Shown in pieces: positions 45,590 through 55,465 of a stretch of DNA of 63,766 bases. Below the pieces are notes generated by a model. It did not search any database. It was not told where the DNA came from and saw only the letters and a list, made by a program, of their open reading frames with translations. Every line of letters starts with the position of its first letter. Position 1 is the stretch's first letter. Source of the stretch: Chitinophagales bacterium (GTDB lineage: Bacteria > Bacteroidota > Bacteroidia > Chitinophagales > Chitinophagaceae); the NCBI GenBank assembly GCA_015655125.1, contig JAATFP010000095.1, positions 1-63,766 of the forward strand. The letters are read 5' to 3'. The position numbers were made by a program, and so were the translations under genes.

Positions 45590-46246
45590 ATGGGAAGTTT
45601 TAATTTAAGTAAAGGGGAACGATTCTCCTTGTCCAAGGCAGCGCCCGGCCTCTCTACGGTTCGCATCGGCATGGGCTGGAACCCCAACGAGGAACCCAAC
45701 GGACCCGACTTTGACTTGGATGTGTCTGCGTTTGCCATCAACAGCCATTTCAAAATACCATCCGACAGTTACTTCGTTTTTTACGGCCAGGTGCGTATAG
45801 GAAACTATGTAGAAGAAAAAATAGGTAACGTGGTATTTCAGCGTCCAATCACCGATGATAAATCGATCCTGGGTGCAATCGACGACCCTGATGGCCGCAG
45901 AAGTGACGGCGAAGATGATGAAGACATGATTATTGACCTTACAAAAGTGAACCACAATATCGAACAGATCATCATTTGTGCATCGATCTGCAAATACCCG
46001 AACGATAATAAAAGAGACAGGCGAACGCTGGAGCAAAGTTTTGGGATGGTAGACGATTGTTATATCCGCATCGTGGATGAAACCACCGGCAATGAAATAC
46101 TTCGTTACGACCTGGCGAAGGAATCCAACAGCGATGATGCGATTGAGTTCGGGCGGTTGTTCCGTGTTGGCAATACCTGGGAATTTGAGGCCATGGGCAG
46201 GTCGCACACCGGAAGCCTGCAGACGCTGGTAGATATGTATACATAA
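45590..46246 (+). CDS. TerD-domain protein (copy 2)
   Basis: 218 residues. It has the classical TerD start FNLSKGERFSLSKAAPGL, GMGWNPNEEPNGPDFDLDVSAF, the acidic calcium-site block DGRRSDGEDDEDM, and QIIICASI followed by CYIRIVDETTGNEILRYDL. Compared with copy 1 it has an insert around RIGNYVEEKIGNVVF. It follows copy 1 by 12 bases. Two diverged TerD copies in one operon are usual in Ter systems and may form a heterocomplex. Confidence 0.92.
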   Translation: MGSFNLSKGERFSLSKAAPGLSTVRIGMGWNPNEEPNGPDFDLDVSAFAINSHFKIPSDSYFVFYGQVRIGNYVEEKIGNVVFQRPITDDKSILGAIDDPDGRRSDGEDDEDMIIDLTKVNHNIEQIIICASICKYPNDNKRDRRTLEQSFGMVDDCYIRIVDETTGNEILRYDLAKESNSDDAIEFGRLFRVGNTWEFEAMGRSHTGSLQTLVDMYT

Positions 46247-46285
46247 ACCTATGTTTACTTTAAAAGCTGACAGGCTGACCAGGTA

Positions 46286-46349
46286 CTGTCAGGGTGAGCT
46301 TGTTGAACCCGCTTGAAACAAGATGCCTTCGACAAACTCAGGCTGACAG
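46286..46349. repeat. REP-like hairpin (copy 2)
   Basis: CTGTCAGGGTGAGCTTGTTGAA pairs imperfectly with TTCGACAAACTCAGGCTGACAG. It lies between the second TerD gene and the OmpA-like gene. Confidence 0.65.
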
Positions 46350-46411
46350 CGATTTCAATAAACTAACACTCATACATCAATCATTTTTTCAGCAAAATAA
46401 AAACAAACAAC

Positions 46412-47161
46412 ATGGCATTCAATCTTAATAAAAACGAAAGAGCTGATCCTTCAACGAAATTTGATCTTTCCAAAGCGAATTCGCCTGCTGCGGTTGCCCC
46501 GCAAGACAAAAAAAACAGATCAAAAACGGGGGTGTTTGCATTGCTGGGTTTATTGGCAATCGGAGCCGGGGCTTGGTTTTTCTTATCCAGATCTTCCGCA
46601 AGTTCTGATAAAGAAAATGCGGTAATAGCTACAACTACTGTCAATCGGGATTCGGCCAATGTTCCTGGCATGGTTCAAAATGATGCAGCTGTTACTACGG
46701 CAGATACGCTAAAGCAAGCGCCAACGGTAACTGCCGAAGCCTCTAACGCTCCTGCAGCGACCAGTAGCAATGCGGCTACTGATGCCGGTAACGGCAACAA
46801 CAATCCGGGTCGTACATCCGCTGCTGGTTTTAACAACAGTGTGCCTGCAACATTTGCAAAAGGCTCCACCTCCATCAGCAACCTCGATCTCCAATTGGTG
46901 AACGATCTTATTGCGTTCCTGCAAAAAAATCCGGCAGCAGTAATTCATGTAAATGGCTATGCAAGCAGCGAAGGCGAACTAGCGATCAACCAGCAAATAT
47001 CTCTATCAAGGGCAGATGCGTTTAAAAGCTACCTTGTTTCAAAAGGTATTTCCGCTAACAGGATCGCCGCAGCCGGCAAAGGCATTGAAAACCCGATCGG
47101 CTCCAACGACTCTGAAGAAGGTCGAATGAAAAACAGGCGCATAGAAGTATCGATCCAATAA
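46412..47161 (+). CDS. OmpA-family peptidoglycan-binding protein with TerD-like N-terminus
   Basis: 249 residues. A cytoplasmic N-terminus (FNLNKNERADPSTKFDLSKA) is followed by one transmembrane helix (GVFALLGLLAIGAGAWFFL, about residues 37-55), a Ser/Ala/Thr/Asn-rich linker (about 58-145) and an OmpA_C domain at the end (INQQISLSRADAFKSYLV, ISANRIAAAGKG, GRMKNRRIEV). OmpA_C domains hold peptidoglycan, so the protein would bridge inner membrane and wall. The N-terminal 25 residues look like the first strand of the TerD proteins encoded just before. REP-like hairpins flank the gene on both sides. The usual Asp of the GYTD motif is Ser here. Confidence 0.82.
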   Translation: MAFNLNKNERADPSTKFDLSKANSPAAVAPQDKKNRSKTGVFALLGLLAIGAGAWFFLSRSSASSDKENAVIATTTVNRDSANVPGMVQNDAAVTTADTLKQAPTVTAEASNAPAATSSNAATDAGNGNNNPGRTSAAGFNNSVPATFAKGSTSISNLDLQLVNDLIAFLQKNPAAVIHVNGYASSEGELAINQQISLSRADAFKSYLVSKGISANRIAAAGKGIENPIGSNDSEEGRMKNRRIEVSIQ

Positions 47162-47213
47162 TCATTTAACGTGTTGTGCTAATTACAATGCAAAATCCGC
47201 TTTGGAATCCGTC

Positions 47214-47261
47214 TTCGACAAGCTCAGACTGACAGCCTGTTGTCATGTTGAGCCTGTCGAA
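47214..47261. repeat. REP-like hairpin (copy 3)
   Basis: TTCGACAAGCTCAGACTGACA on the left pairs imperfectly with TGTCATGTTGAGCCTGTCGAA on the right. It lies between the OmpA-like and the small membrane protein genes. Confidence 0.65.
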
Positions 47262-47332
47262 ACATAATAGCGGCTTTTATTCATATTGATGTTCTTAACA
47301 GCAGAACAACCTAATAATTAAACGGGTTTATT

Positions 47333-47521
47333 ATGGCAAAAAAGAAAAGAAAACGCAATTTCAGCAACACGCTTATTTCCCTCGGTGTGGCCTTTACGAT
47401 CGTACTGTTTGTTGTAAAAATAATTGTCGGCAGGTTGGGTTGGCTGGATGTATTTGCCCCACTGCTGATCGCTTTTTTCATCATTTTTTTATTATCCGTT
47501 TTAAAAACCGCCGTTAAATAA
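47333..47521 (+). CDS. Small two-helix membrane protein
   Basis: 62 residues: a strongly basic start (MAKKKRKRN), then two hydrophobic segments (about 12-31 and 37-57). The positive N-terminus should stay in the cytoplasm. It is 21 bases before terC, in the same direction, and was probably retained as part of the system. No family recognised. Confidence 0.6.
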   Translation: MAKKKRKRNFSNTLISLGVAFTIVLFVVKIIVGRLGWLDVFAPLLIAFFIIFLLSVLKTAVK

Positions 47522-47542
47522 TCATAGCTAAATAAAAAACTC

Positions 47543-48331
47543 ATGAGTGACCTGTTTCATCAGATAAGCGTTCTCTGGCAAGACGCCATAAATAATCCCG
47601 GCGCCTCGCTGGCCATCATTGGCAACCTTATTATCATCGAAAGCCTTTTGTCTGTTGATAATGCCGCCGTACTCGCCACTATGGTAATGGACCTGCCTGT
47701 AAAGCAAAGAAGCAAGGCGCTGAAGTATGGAATATGGGGCGCCTATATTTTCAGGGGCCTTGCCATGATATTTGCAGCCGTGCTGATAAAAATATGGTGG
47801 CTGAAACCGGTCGGAGGATTATACCTTTTGTACCTGGTATACGACTGGTACAAAGGCAAGCAAACCGAAACAAAAGACGATGACTTTATAGATAAAAACA
47901 GCAACTGGCTGTACCGGGTTACGGTCGGCTCGCTGGGAAATTTTTGGGCCACCGTATGCCTGGTAGAGTTGATGGATATGGCCTTCTCCATCGACAATGT
48001 ATTTGCTGCGGTAGCCTTTACGCCCAACATCATCCTCGTGTGCATCGGTGTTTTCATCGGGATCCTGGCCATGCGGTTCATCGCCCAATGGTTTGTGAAG
48101 CTGATGGAGAAATATGCGTTTCTGGAAACGGCCGCTTTTATCGTGATCGGTATTTTAGGTGTGAAGCTGTTGCTTTCCTTGTACGAGCACTTTTTTCCGG
48201 AAGCGCGGGTAAGCAGATTTTTAGGAAGCCATGCGGCGGATATTGGTGTGTCGGTGTTGACGGTGGGGATTTTCTTTGTGCCGATTATTACCAGCTGGCT
48301 GTTCAAATGGCCGGGGAAAAAAGAAGCCTAG
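47543..48331 (+). CDS. TerC-family integral membrane protein
   Basis: 262 residues with about seven hydrophobic helices. The family hallmarks are the two acidic membrane motifs: LSVDNAAVLA (about residues 36-45) and MAFSIDNVFAA (about 146-156), plus ATVCLVELMDM. TerC proteins are associated with tellurite resistance and, more recently, with metal-ion (Mn) export or membrane metalation. Together with TerD and vWA proteins they form a membrane stress complex. It lies 21 bases after the small two-helix protein. Confidence 0.93.
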   Translation: MSDLFHQISVLWQDAINNPGASLAIIGNLIIIESLLSVDNAAVLATMVMDLPVKQRSKALKYGIWGAYIFRGLAMIFAAVLIKIWWLKPVGGLYLLYLVYDWYKGKQTETKDDDFIDKNSNWLYRVTVGSLGNFWATVCLVELMDMAFSIDNVFAAVAFTPNIILVCIGVFIGILAMRFIAQWFVKLMEKYAFLETAAFIVIGILGVKLLLSLYEHFFPEARVSRFLGSHAADIGVSVLTVGIFFVPIITSWLFKWPGKKEA

Positions 48332-48337
48332 CCTGTT

Positions 48338-48550
48338 ATGCAAAAACTTTTCATTTTGATGATGATATGTTTGGCAGGCTGCGGTAGTGGTAATACGGTG
48401 TATCTCTGCAATGGCCCGCAATCCGAAGCGTATCATATAACGAGTGATTGTAAGGGGTTGAAGAGATGCTCTACGGAAATTGAAGTGGTGGATATTAACA
48501 CAGCGAAGGCAAGACATAGAAGAGCATGCCGGTATTGCTGTACAAAGTAA
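48338..48550 (+). CDS. Small Cys-rich lipoprotein
   Basis: 70 residues with a lipoprotein signal (LAGC, Cys15). The mature part has VYLCNGP, a His-x-x-x-x-Cys pair (YHITSDCKGL), CSTEIEVVD, and RRACRYCCT at the end. The pattern of four to six Cys and one His suggests zinc binding, and it resembles a widespread small Bacteroidota family. It starts 6 bases after terC ends, so it is likely cotranscribed. Confidence 0.75.
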   Translation: MQKLFILMMICLAGCGSGNTVYLCNGPQSEAYHITSDCKGLKRCSTEIEVVDINTAKARHRRACRYCCTK

Positions 48551-48598
48551 TGAGCTCACACCGGCCCATACCCGGCAATACAACACCCACATACAGCT

Positions 48599-49270
48599 AT
48601 GATAAAAACACACCCAAACGATACCGAAAAGCTGGGCTTCTTAAACCTGCTCATCATAGTACTATCCATCTATGTGCTGCTGGCATTATTGGTGGATACA
48701 TTTTTTAAGCTGCCGCCCCAGGTATCCCGGGTGCTGAACATGGCCGACAATGCCATCTGCGTCGTTTTTTTGCTTGACTTTAGTATGCGGCTGTACAGGG
48801 CGCCCGATAAATTAAAATTTATGCAATGGGGATGGATAGACCTGGTATCCAGCATACCCACGCTCGACATGATGAGGGCGGGGCGAATGCTGCGGCTAAT
48901 ACGGCTGCTGAGAATTTTAAGGGCCTTTCGCTCTACCAGGCACCTGGTGCAGCATATTTTCCGGCGCCGCACACAGGGTGCATTGACTGCTGCCGCCATT
49001 ATTGCGGTACTCATGATCATCTTCTCCTCCATTGCCATACTGCAGGTGGAGCAGGATGCCGGCAGCAATATTAAAACGGCCGAAGACGCCATCTGGTGGG
49101 CTTATGTAACCATTACCACGGTGGGCTATGGCGACAAATATCCCGTAACCACCGAAGGCCGTATCATTGCAGCCTTGCTGATGACCGTGGGCGTGGGGCT
49201 GTTTGGAACTTTTACGGCGTATTTGGCGAGTTGGTTTGTGGGGGAAACAAAGAGGGAGCAAGGAAGTTGA
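48599..49270 (+). CDS. Voltage-gated-type potassium channel
   Basis: 223 residues with six membrane helices. The S4-like helix is basic (RAGRMLRLIRLLRILRAFR), the pore helix ends in the K+ selectivity filter TVGYGD (about residues 174-179), and the final helix follows. There is no cytoplasmic ligand domain beyond a short tail. It may set membrane potential or potassium efflux during stress. It is the last clear gene of the run and lies 48 bases after the Cys-rich lipoprotein. Confidence 0.9.
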   Translation: MIKTHPNDTEKLGFLNLLIIVLSIYVLLALLVDTFFKLPPQVSRVLNMADNAICVVFLLDFSMRLYRAPDKLKFMQWGWIDLVSSIPTLDMMRAGRMLRLIRLLRILRAFRSTRHLVQHIFRRRTQGALTAAAIIAVLMIIFSSIAILQVEQDAGSNIKTAEDAIWWAYVTITTVGYGDKYPVTTEGRIIAALLMTVGVGLFGTFTAYLASWFVGETKREQGS

Positions 49271-49279
49271 AACATAAAA

Positions 49280-49515
49280 TTATTGACCATCAAAATTCTC
49301 TATTACTTCCACCGGTATTTTCAACGCAGCAGACATGTGTTTCAGCAGCGGAGCATCAATCATTTCCTTCTGCTCCAGCAGGGAAATTTTTTGCTGGTTC
49401 CAGCGTCGCCCAGCTCTGTGGCCAGCGCATCCTGCTTAATGCCCAGCATTTCTCTAAAACGTTTTACGTTGCGGCCCTGATGTATGGTACGGCTGGGGTT
49501 GTTATCCTGTGTCAT
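49280..49515 (-). pseudogene. XRE-type regulator gene, frameshifted
   Basis: The start reads MTQDNNPSRTIHQGRNVK and FREMLGIKQDALATELGD, a typical XRE helix-turn-helix entry. One base appears to be missing near 49402..49405: as written the frame ends in GTSKKFPCWSRRK, but after the shift it continues WNQQKISLLEQKEMIDAPLL and NFDGQ to a TAA at 49280. Intact proteins of this pattern are common in Bacteroidota. It is divergent from the SymE-like gene and could have been its regulator. Confidence 0.7.
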
Positions 49516-49658
49516 AGAAAATTATAATTATTTGCAAGCGAAAATTACAAATATTTTTCGGCAATATACCGGTAAAATATCATATACAATCCCGTAAAAT
49601 ACAGGCTGTGCCTGTAGGATACAAAACGTTGACGGCGGAGCTTTGCTGCATAAAATAA

Positions 49659-49876
49659 ATGCGTATGCCCAGCCCTGCCAAAACAAGACAAATGACCGTA
49701 TGCAACAAGCCTTCCTCCGCCAAAGCGGGCCCTGCACCTTCTTTCTCATTATACAGCTTTGCGGCAAGTGGCTCAAAGATGCCGGCTTCCGTGCCGGCCA
49801 CACCATAGACATCACACACGAAGATGGGAAGATCATTATCACCAAATCGCAAGTACAACGCTTTGATGGGCTCTAA
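49659..49876 (+). pseudogene. SymE-type toxin gene, copy 1, frameshifted
   Basis: The C-terminal part reads IQLCGKWLKDAGFRAGHTI and DGKIIITKS, the SymE/AbrB-like beta fold. The N-terminal part (KTRQMTVCNK) lies in another phase. Comparison with the intact copy at 57738..57956 shows 42 bases between shared blocks here against 43 there, so one base is lost near 49720..49745. SymE proteins are RNA-cleaving toxins in Escherichia coli. It is adjacent to the broken XRE gene. Confidence 0.72.
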
Positions 49877-49935
49877 GCTTTTAAAATTGCTTACTTTAAA
49901 CTATTTTAGAGGACTGTACCAACCCTAGTCCGCCA

Positions 49936-52900
49936 ATGAGCCTTATCGCCTTTTTCGATACAGAAGTAAGCACTACCAGCAAACAGTTGTGTGATATCGG
50001 GTGTATATTGTCTGATGAATCCGGGTTCCATAAAAACCAACCGTACGACTTTGAAAAATTTATCGGGAAAGCCGATTTTATTTGCGGGCACAACATCTTT
50101 GCACACGATCTGGTCTACCTGCAAAAATATTTTGGGAAGGCCGAATGGGGAACAGACAAAGCCATTGACACCCTGTTGTTTTCTCCCCTGCTATTTCCCA
50201 AGCTGCCGTACCATAAACTGCTGAAAGATGACAAGCTGCAAACAGAAGAGCGTAATAACCCTTTGAATGACGCTAAAAAAGCACGGGACTTATTTTTTGA
50301 TGAAATGGCAGCATTCCAAAAGCTGGACGATGAATTTAAAGAAATATTGTACCTGCTTTTGGCAGAGCAAAAAGAGTTTAAAAACTTCTTCCGGTATATT
50401 AATTACACCGGTTCCGTAAGCAGGGAACAACTGCCAACCATCATCAGCAACCGGTTCCGGGATAAAATATGCAGGGAAACTGATCTCGGGTCATTTATCC
50501 ATACATCTCCCGTTGCCTTAGCCTATACAATGGCCTTCTCAATTGCGACGATCGTTTTTCCATCACCCCGCCCTGGGTATTAAAGAACTATCCCGAAGTG
50601 GAAAACATTCTTTTCCTTATGAAAAGCACTCCTTGCGTGACCGGCTGCGGTTATTGCAACCTTGCGCTGGATCCTGTGCTCGCCTTAAACAAAAGTTTTG
50701 GTTTTTCAAACTTTCGCAGGTACGGTAATGAGCCCCTGCAGGAAGATGCCGTTAACGCTGCTATACGCGGTAAGTCCATCCTGGCCGTGTTTCCCACCGG
50801 TGGTGGTAAGTCCATCACCTTCCAGGTGCCTGCATTGATGAGTGGCGAAAACGCCAAAGCCCTCACGGTGGTAATTTCTCCTTTACAGTCGCTGATGAAA
50901 GACCAGGTAGATAACCTTGAAAAGAGAGACATCACAGAAGCAGTTGCCATTAATGGATTGCTGGATCCCATCGAACGGAGCAAAGCGATAGAAAGAATAG
51001 AGAACGGATTGGTCAGCCTGCTGTATATTTCGCCCGAATCGCTAAGGTCGTTCTCCATTGAGCGATTGTTATTAAAAAGAAAAGTTGCACGGTTTGTAAT
51101 TGACGAGGCGCATTGCTTCTCTTCCTGGGGACAGGATTTCAGGGTGGATTATTTATATATCGGCGACTTTATCAAAAACCTGCAGGAAAAGAAACGAATG
51201 GATCATCCTATTCCCGTTTCCTGTTTTACGGCCACGGCCAAACAAAAAGTGATCGAGGATATCAAAGCTTATTTCAGGGAAAAATTAAACCTTCATTTAA
51301 GCGTTTTCTCGGCCAATGCTTCCCGAACCAATTTGCACTATAGTGTTTATAGAAAAGAAAATGAAGACGAAAAATATAACCAGCTAAGAAGCATCATCGA
51401 AGCTAAAAATTGCCCTACGATTGTATATGTATCCCGAACGAAAAGGGCGTATATCCTCGCAAAAAAATTAACCGACGATGGATTTGTAGCCAGGCCTTAT
51501 CACGGTGCAATGGATAAGGAGGAGAAATCCGGCAATCAAAACGCCTTCATGTCTGGAGAAGTCAACATCATGGTGGCCACGTCTGCTTTCGGTATGGGTG
51601 TCGATAAAAGCGATGTTGGTTCCGTGATACATTATGATATTTCCGACTCATTGGAAAATTACGTACAGGAAGCCGGGAGGGCCGGCCGCGATGAGCATAT
51701 CCGGGCCGATTGTTTTGTACTGTTTAATGAAGAGGACCTGGACAAACATTTGCTTTTGCTGAACCAGACAAAGATCAGCAGCAAAGAGATCAACCAGGTG
51801 TGGAAAGCCATCAAGGATCTCACTAAAACAAGGGACAAGGTTTCCAACTCCGCGTTGGAAATTGCGAGAAAGGCAGGTTGGGATGATGGCATGAAGGAAG
51901 TTGAAACAAGGGTTAAAACCGCCATTGCAGCGCTGGAAGATGCCGGTTATTTGAAACGGGGACAAAATATGCCTAAAGTTTTTGCCACCAGTATCCTCAG
52001 CAAAAATGCCCGGGAGGCGATCGATAAGATCAAGGCCTCCGAAAAGTTTTCGGAAAAACAGAAAGAGCAGGCCGGTCGGACCATCAAGAAACTTTTTTCG
52101 AGTAAGAGCAAACGATTATCCACGGAAGAAGAGGCTGAATCGAGAGTAGATTACCTGTCAGATCAATTGGGTATCATGAAGCAAGAGGTCATTCGTGCTA
52201 TTGAGCTGATGAAAGAAGAAAAAATCCTGGCTGAAACCAAAGACCTGACCGCTTTTATCAAAAGAACGGAATCGGCCAATAAATCGTTGTCGATCGTAGA
52301 AAGTTTTAGAAAACAGGAAGAGCTTTTATTGGCGCAACTACAGGAAGGAGAAGCCGCCTATCATTTAAAAGAGATCATCGAATTGTTCCTGCAGGCAGGC
52401 ATCAAAGATAGTTCGCTCAACCAGCTGAAGACGATCATCAATTTCTGGTCGATCAAAAACTGGATCAAACGGCAGTACCTTGAATACTCGAGAAACCATG
52501 TTAAGATCGGTTTACTGTTTGATAAAACAGCGTTCCGGGAAAAGCAGGAAAAACGGCACCTGCTGGCAAAACTGATCACAGAGTACTTACACAAAAAAGC
52601 CACAGAATATGCTGGAGCGGATAACAAGCAAGAGGAAATATTGATAGAATTTTCCGTACAGGAACTTAAGGAAATGGTAGAAAGCGAACAGGGAATGTTT
52701 TCTTTAAAAGCCAGCATTGACGATATTGAAGGCAGCCTGTTCTACCTGTCGAGGATTGAGGCGATAAAAATTGAAGGCGGTTTTTTGGTGGTTTACAACA
52801 AACTCACCATCGACCGGGTAGAAAAGAATAACCTTATACAATACAAAAAAAGCGATTATGAAAAACTAAAACAATTTTACCAGCAAAAAGTACAGCAGAT

Positions 52901-54740
52901 CCATATCGTAGGGGAATATGCCAAAAAGATGATCCGCAACTATACGGAAGCGTTGCAGTTTGTGGAAGACTATTTCAGATTGAACTACAATTCTTTCCTG
53001 TCAAAATATTTTCCGGGAAGCCGCCAGGAGGAAATCAACCGAACGCTTACACCCGAAAAGTTTATGAAGCTGTTTGGGGCGCTTTCCCCCGCCCAGTTAG
53101 AAATTATAAATGATTCAGCAAATCAGTATATGGTAGTAGCTGCCGGTCCGGGCAGCGGGAAAACAAGGCTGCTGGTGCACAAGCTGGCTTCTCTTCTCTA
53201 TGCCGAAGATGTAAGGCATGAGCAGCTGCTGATGCTCACTTTTTCGCGGGCTGCGGCCACAGAGTTTAAAAAACGCCTGGTAGAGCTGATCGGCAACGCG
53301 GCGAATTTTATTGATATAAAAACCTTTCACTCGTATTGCTTTGATCTACTTGGAAGAGTAGGCAGCCTGTTAGAGTCTGAAAATATTATTCGCACGGCAG
53401 TAGAAAAAATAAGGTCCGGTGAAATGGAAACTTTCAGGATCACCAAAACAGTATTGGTAGTGGATGAAGCGCAGGATATGAATAAGGATGAATATGAACT
53501 GGTAAAAGCACTGATGGAACAGAACGAAGAAATGCGGGTGGTATTGGTGGGAGACGATGACCAGAACATTTATGGATTCCGTAAGGCGGATTCAGCGCAT
53601 ATGCAAAAGCTGATCACCGAGAAAGCGGCTGTTAAATATGAATTGACTGAAAACTACCGGAGCAAAGACAACATCGTTTCCCTTGCCAACCAATGGGCTG
53701 CCACCCTCAGGAATCGCCTTAAGACAGCGCCTTGTTTTGCCAGCCAGCGGGACAATGGCGTTATCCAAATTACGCAATACGGCCACAGTAACATGATCGT
53801 TCCGCTTGCCGGCATTATCAGCAAGGCCCAGCTTTCCGGATCCACCTGTGTATTGACCAAAACAAATGAAGATGCGATACTCTTATCCGGGTTGTTGTTG
53901 CAGCAGGGAGTACAGGCAAAGCTGGTACAGTCGAACGATGGATTTAATCTGATCAACCTGTATGAGCTCCGGCTTTTCTCGGATATGATTTATGAGCATA
54001 CTGACAGCCCATTGGTATCAGACGATGATTGGGCGGATGCCAAACGGAGGTTAAATGCACATATCGCTAACAGCTCAAAAAAAGACCTGGCGAATGCGGC
54101 TATCAAAGCATTTGAAGACGCGAATAGAGCAAAAAAATACAAAAGCGACTGGAAGGCATTCCTGTTCGAATCTAATGTGGAAGATTTTTTAACAATAGAT
54201 TCAGAAGTGGCGTATGTTTCTACCATTCACAAAGCAAAGGGAAAGGAGTTTGAAAATGTGTACCTGTTGTTGAAAAATTTTACACCCGCTACGGATGAAG
54301 AGAAGCGGCAGTTTTATGTGGCCATCACAAGGGCAAAAACCAATTTATTCATACACTACAGCGATAAGTATTTAAAACCATTTGCCGTTGATGGGTTCGC
54401 GTATAACGAAGACCGAAATATATATCCTGAGCCACAGCAGATAGTTATCTACCTTACTCATAAAGATGTTCAATTATGGTATTTTGAGCGGGTACAACAT
54501 AAGCTAAACGATCTCTTCAGCGGCAGCCGCCTTACCATCACAGAAGACGGGTTAGCAGATCTTAATGGGGATTTGATACTGCTGTATGCACAAAAATTCA
54601 GGACTGTTTTGGATGGTTGGTTTGCTAAAGGCTTTAAAATTGCTGCGGCTAAAATTAATTATGTTGTTTATTGGAAGGGGGAGACTAAAGAAGAGGAGAT
54701 TAAAATAATATTGCCTATGTTGTTGTTGAAGAAAGTATAA
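49936..54740 (+). pseudogene. Giant exonuclease-RecQ-UvrD fusion, frameshifted near 50537
   Basis: Two long frames that belong to one protein of about 1600 residues. The first (49936..50583) is a DEDD 3'-5' exonuclease domain (FFDTEVSTT, CGHNIFAHDL, NPLNDAKKARDL). After a one-base loss near 50534..50540 the second phase continues NCDDRFSITPPWVLKNYPEV without stop. It then has a Cys pair CVTGCGYC, a RecQ helicase (FPTGGGKS, DEAHCFSSWGQD, EAGRAGRD), a long central linker, and a UvrD/PcrA helicase (AAGPGSGKT, VVDEAQDMN, GDDDQNIYGF, STIHKAKGKEF, YVAITRAK). Such proteins act in DNA repair or defence. Translation as two proteins from the GTG at 50598 is possible, but would drop the link to the nuclease. 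Confidence 0.85.
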
Positions 54741-54776
54741 GCATACACCATAGTCAATTAATAATCATTGATAAAA

Positions 54777-54784
54777 TAGCTTTG
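54777..54784 (+). promoter_or_regulatory. Candidate -7 box for the WYL-KTSC-OLD genes
   Basis: TAGCTTTG matches TAnnTTTG in an AT-rich gap; no -33 TTG is evident. It would give a leader of about 130 bases to the gene at 54924. Confidence 0.3.
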
Positions 54785-54923
54785 ATATGTGAGCCTAATC
54801 GTGTATTTCATAAATTTTTTAAACGTATTAAATGTATCATTACTGTTTTCCGTAATATTTTGCATTATATAATTGGTATTTTTATTAGAATACTAATTTC
54901 TAAATACTTACAATAAAAAAACT

Positions 54924-55214
54924 ATGAAACAGGAAATCATTGAAGCAATCGAAAATCAAAGTGTGATAGAATTTTATTACGATGAAGAATTAAGAGTTGT
55001 CGAGCCTCACTGTTATGGATTGACGACTGCAGGTAATGAAGGGCTGCGTGCTTTTCAAATTGATGGTTACAGTTCTACTGGCAAATTTGGGTGGAAGATG
55101 TATGATCTTGGTAAAGCCGATGACATTACGATTACCCAAGATCAATTTGAAGGCCCACGGCCCGGTTATCAAACAGGAGACAAGGGAATGTCAACAATTT
55201 ATGCTGAATTATAA
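54924..55214 (+). CDS. Small WYL-like protein
   Basis: 96 residues. The start (IEAIENQSVIEFYYDEELRVVEPHCYGLT) and RAFQIDGYS, GWKMYDLGKADD are like a single WYL domain, which senses ligands such as nucleotides and controls several phage defence systems. Here there is no DNA-binding domain, so it could be a stand-alone sensor for the nuclease encoded next. It is followed within 10 bases by the KTSC gene and then by the OLD gene. The base composition of this group is visibly more AT-rich than its neighbours, suggesting transfer. Confidence 0.7.
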   Translation: MKQEIIEAIENQSVIEFYYDEELRVVEPHCYGLTTAGNEGLRAFQIDGYSSTGKFGWKMYDLGKADDITITQDQFEGPRPGYQTGDKGMSTIYAEL

Positions 55215-55220
55215 AAATAG

Positions 55221-55443
55221 ATGATGGAAAGATATAGAAATTCAACAGGTGATTCAGGAGTGTCAGCTTATGAAATAGGGGCTGATTACATCAAGGTGAA
55301 ATTTTTCGGGAACATTACGTACATATACTTTCAGCTATAGGAAAGCAGGAAGTAACCATGTTGAACAAATGAAAGTATTGGCCTTAAGAGGTAGCGGGCT
55401 AAACAGCTATATAAATCAGTATGTCAAAAATTTGTTTGATTAA
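55221..55443 (+). pseudogene. KTSC-domain protein gene, frameshifted
   Basis: MMERYRNSTGDSGVSAYEIG and DYIKVKFFGN read as a KTSC domain until YFQL and TAG. With one base removed in the TTT near 55328..55331 it continues FSYRKAGSNHVEQMKVLALRG (in two parts), GLNSYINQYVKNLFD and TAA. The domain often accompanies nucleases and defence genes. It may be a real null mutation or an assembly error. Confidence 0.65.
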
Positions 55444-55465
55444 TCCATGTTAAGGTTATAAACTC

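Noticed and set aside
45605..46207. 200-codon antisense frame inside the second TerD gene
   Set aside because: Shadow of a clear TerD domain; no family features of its own.
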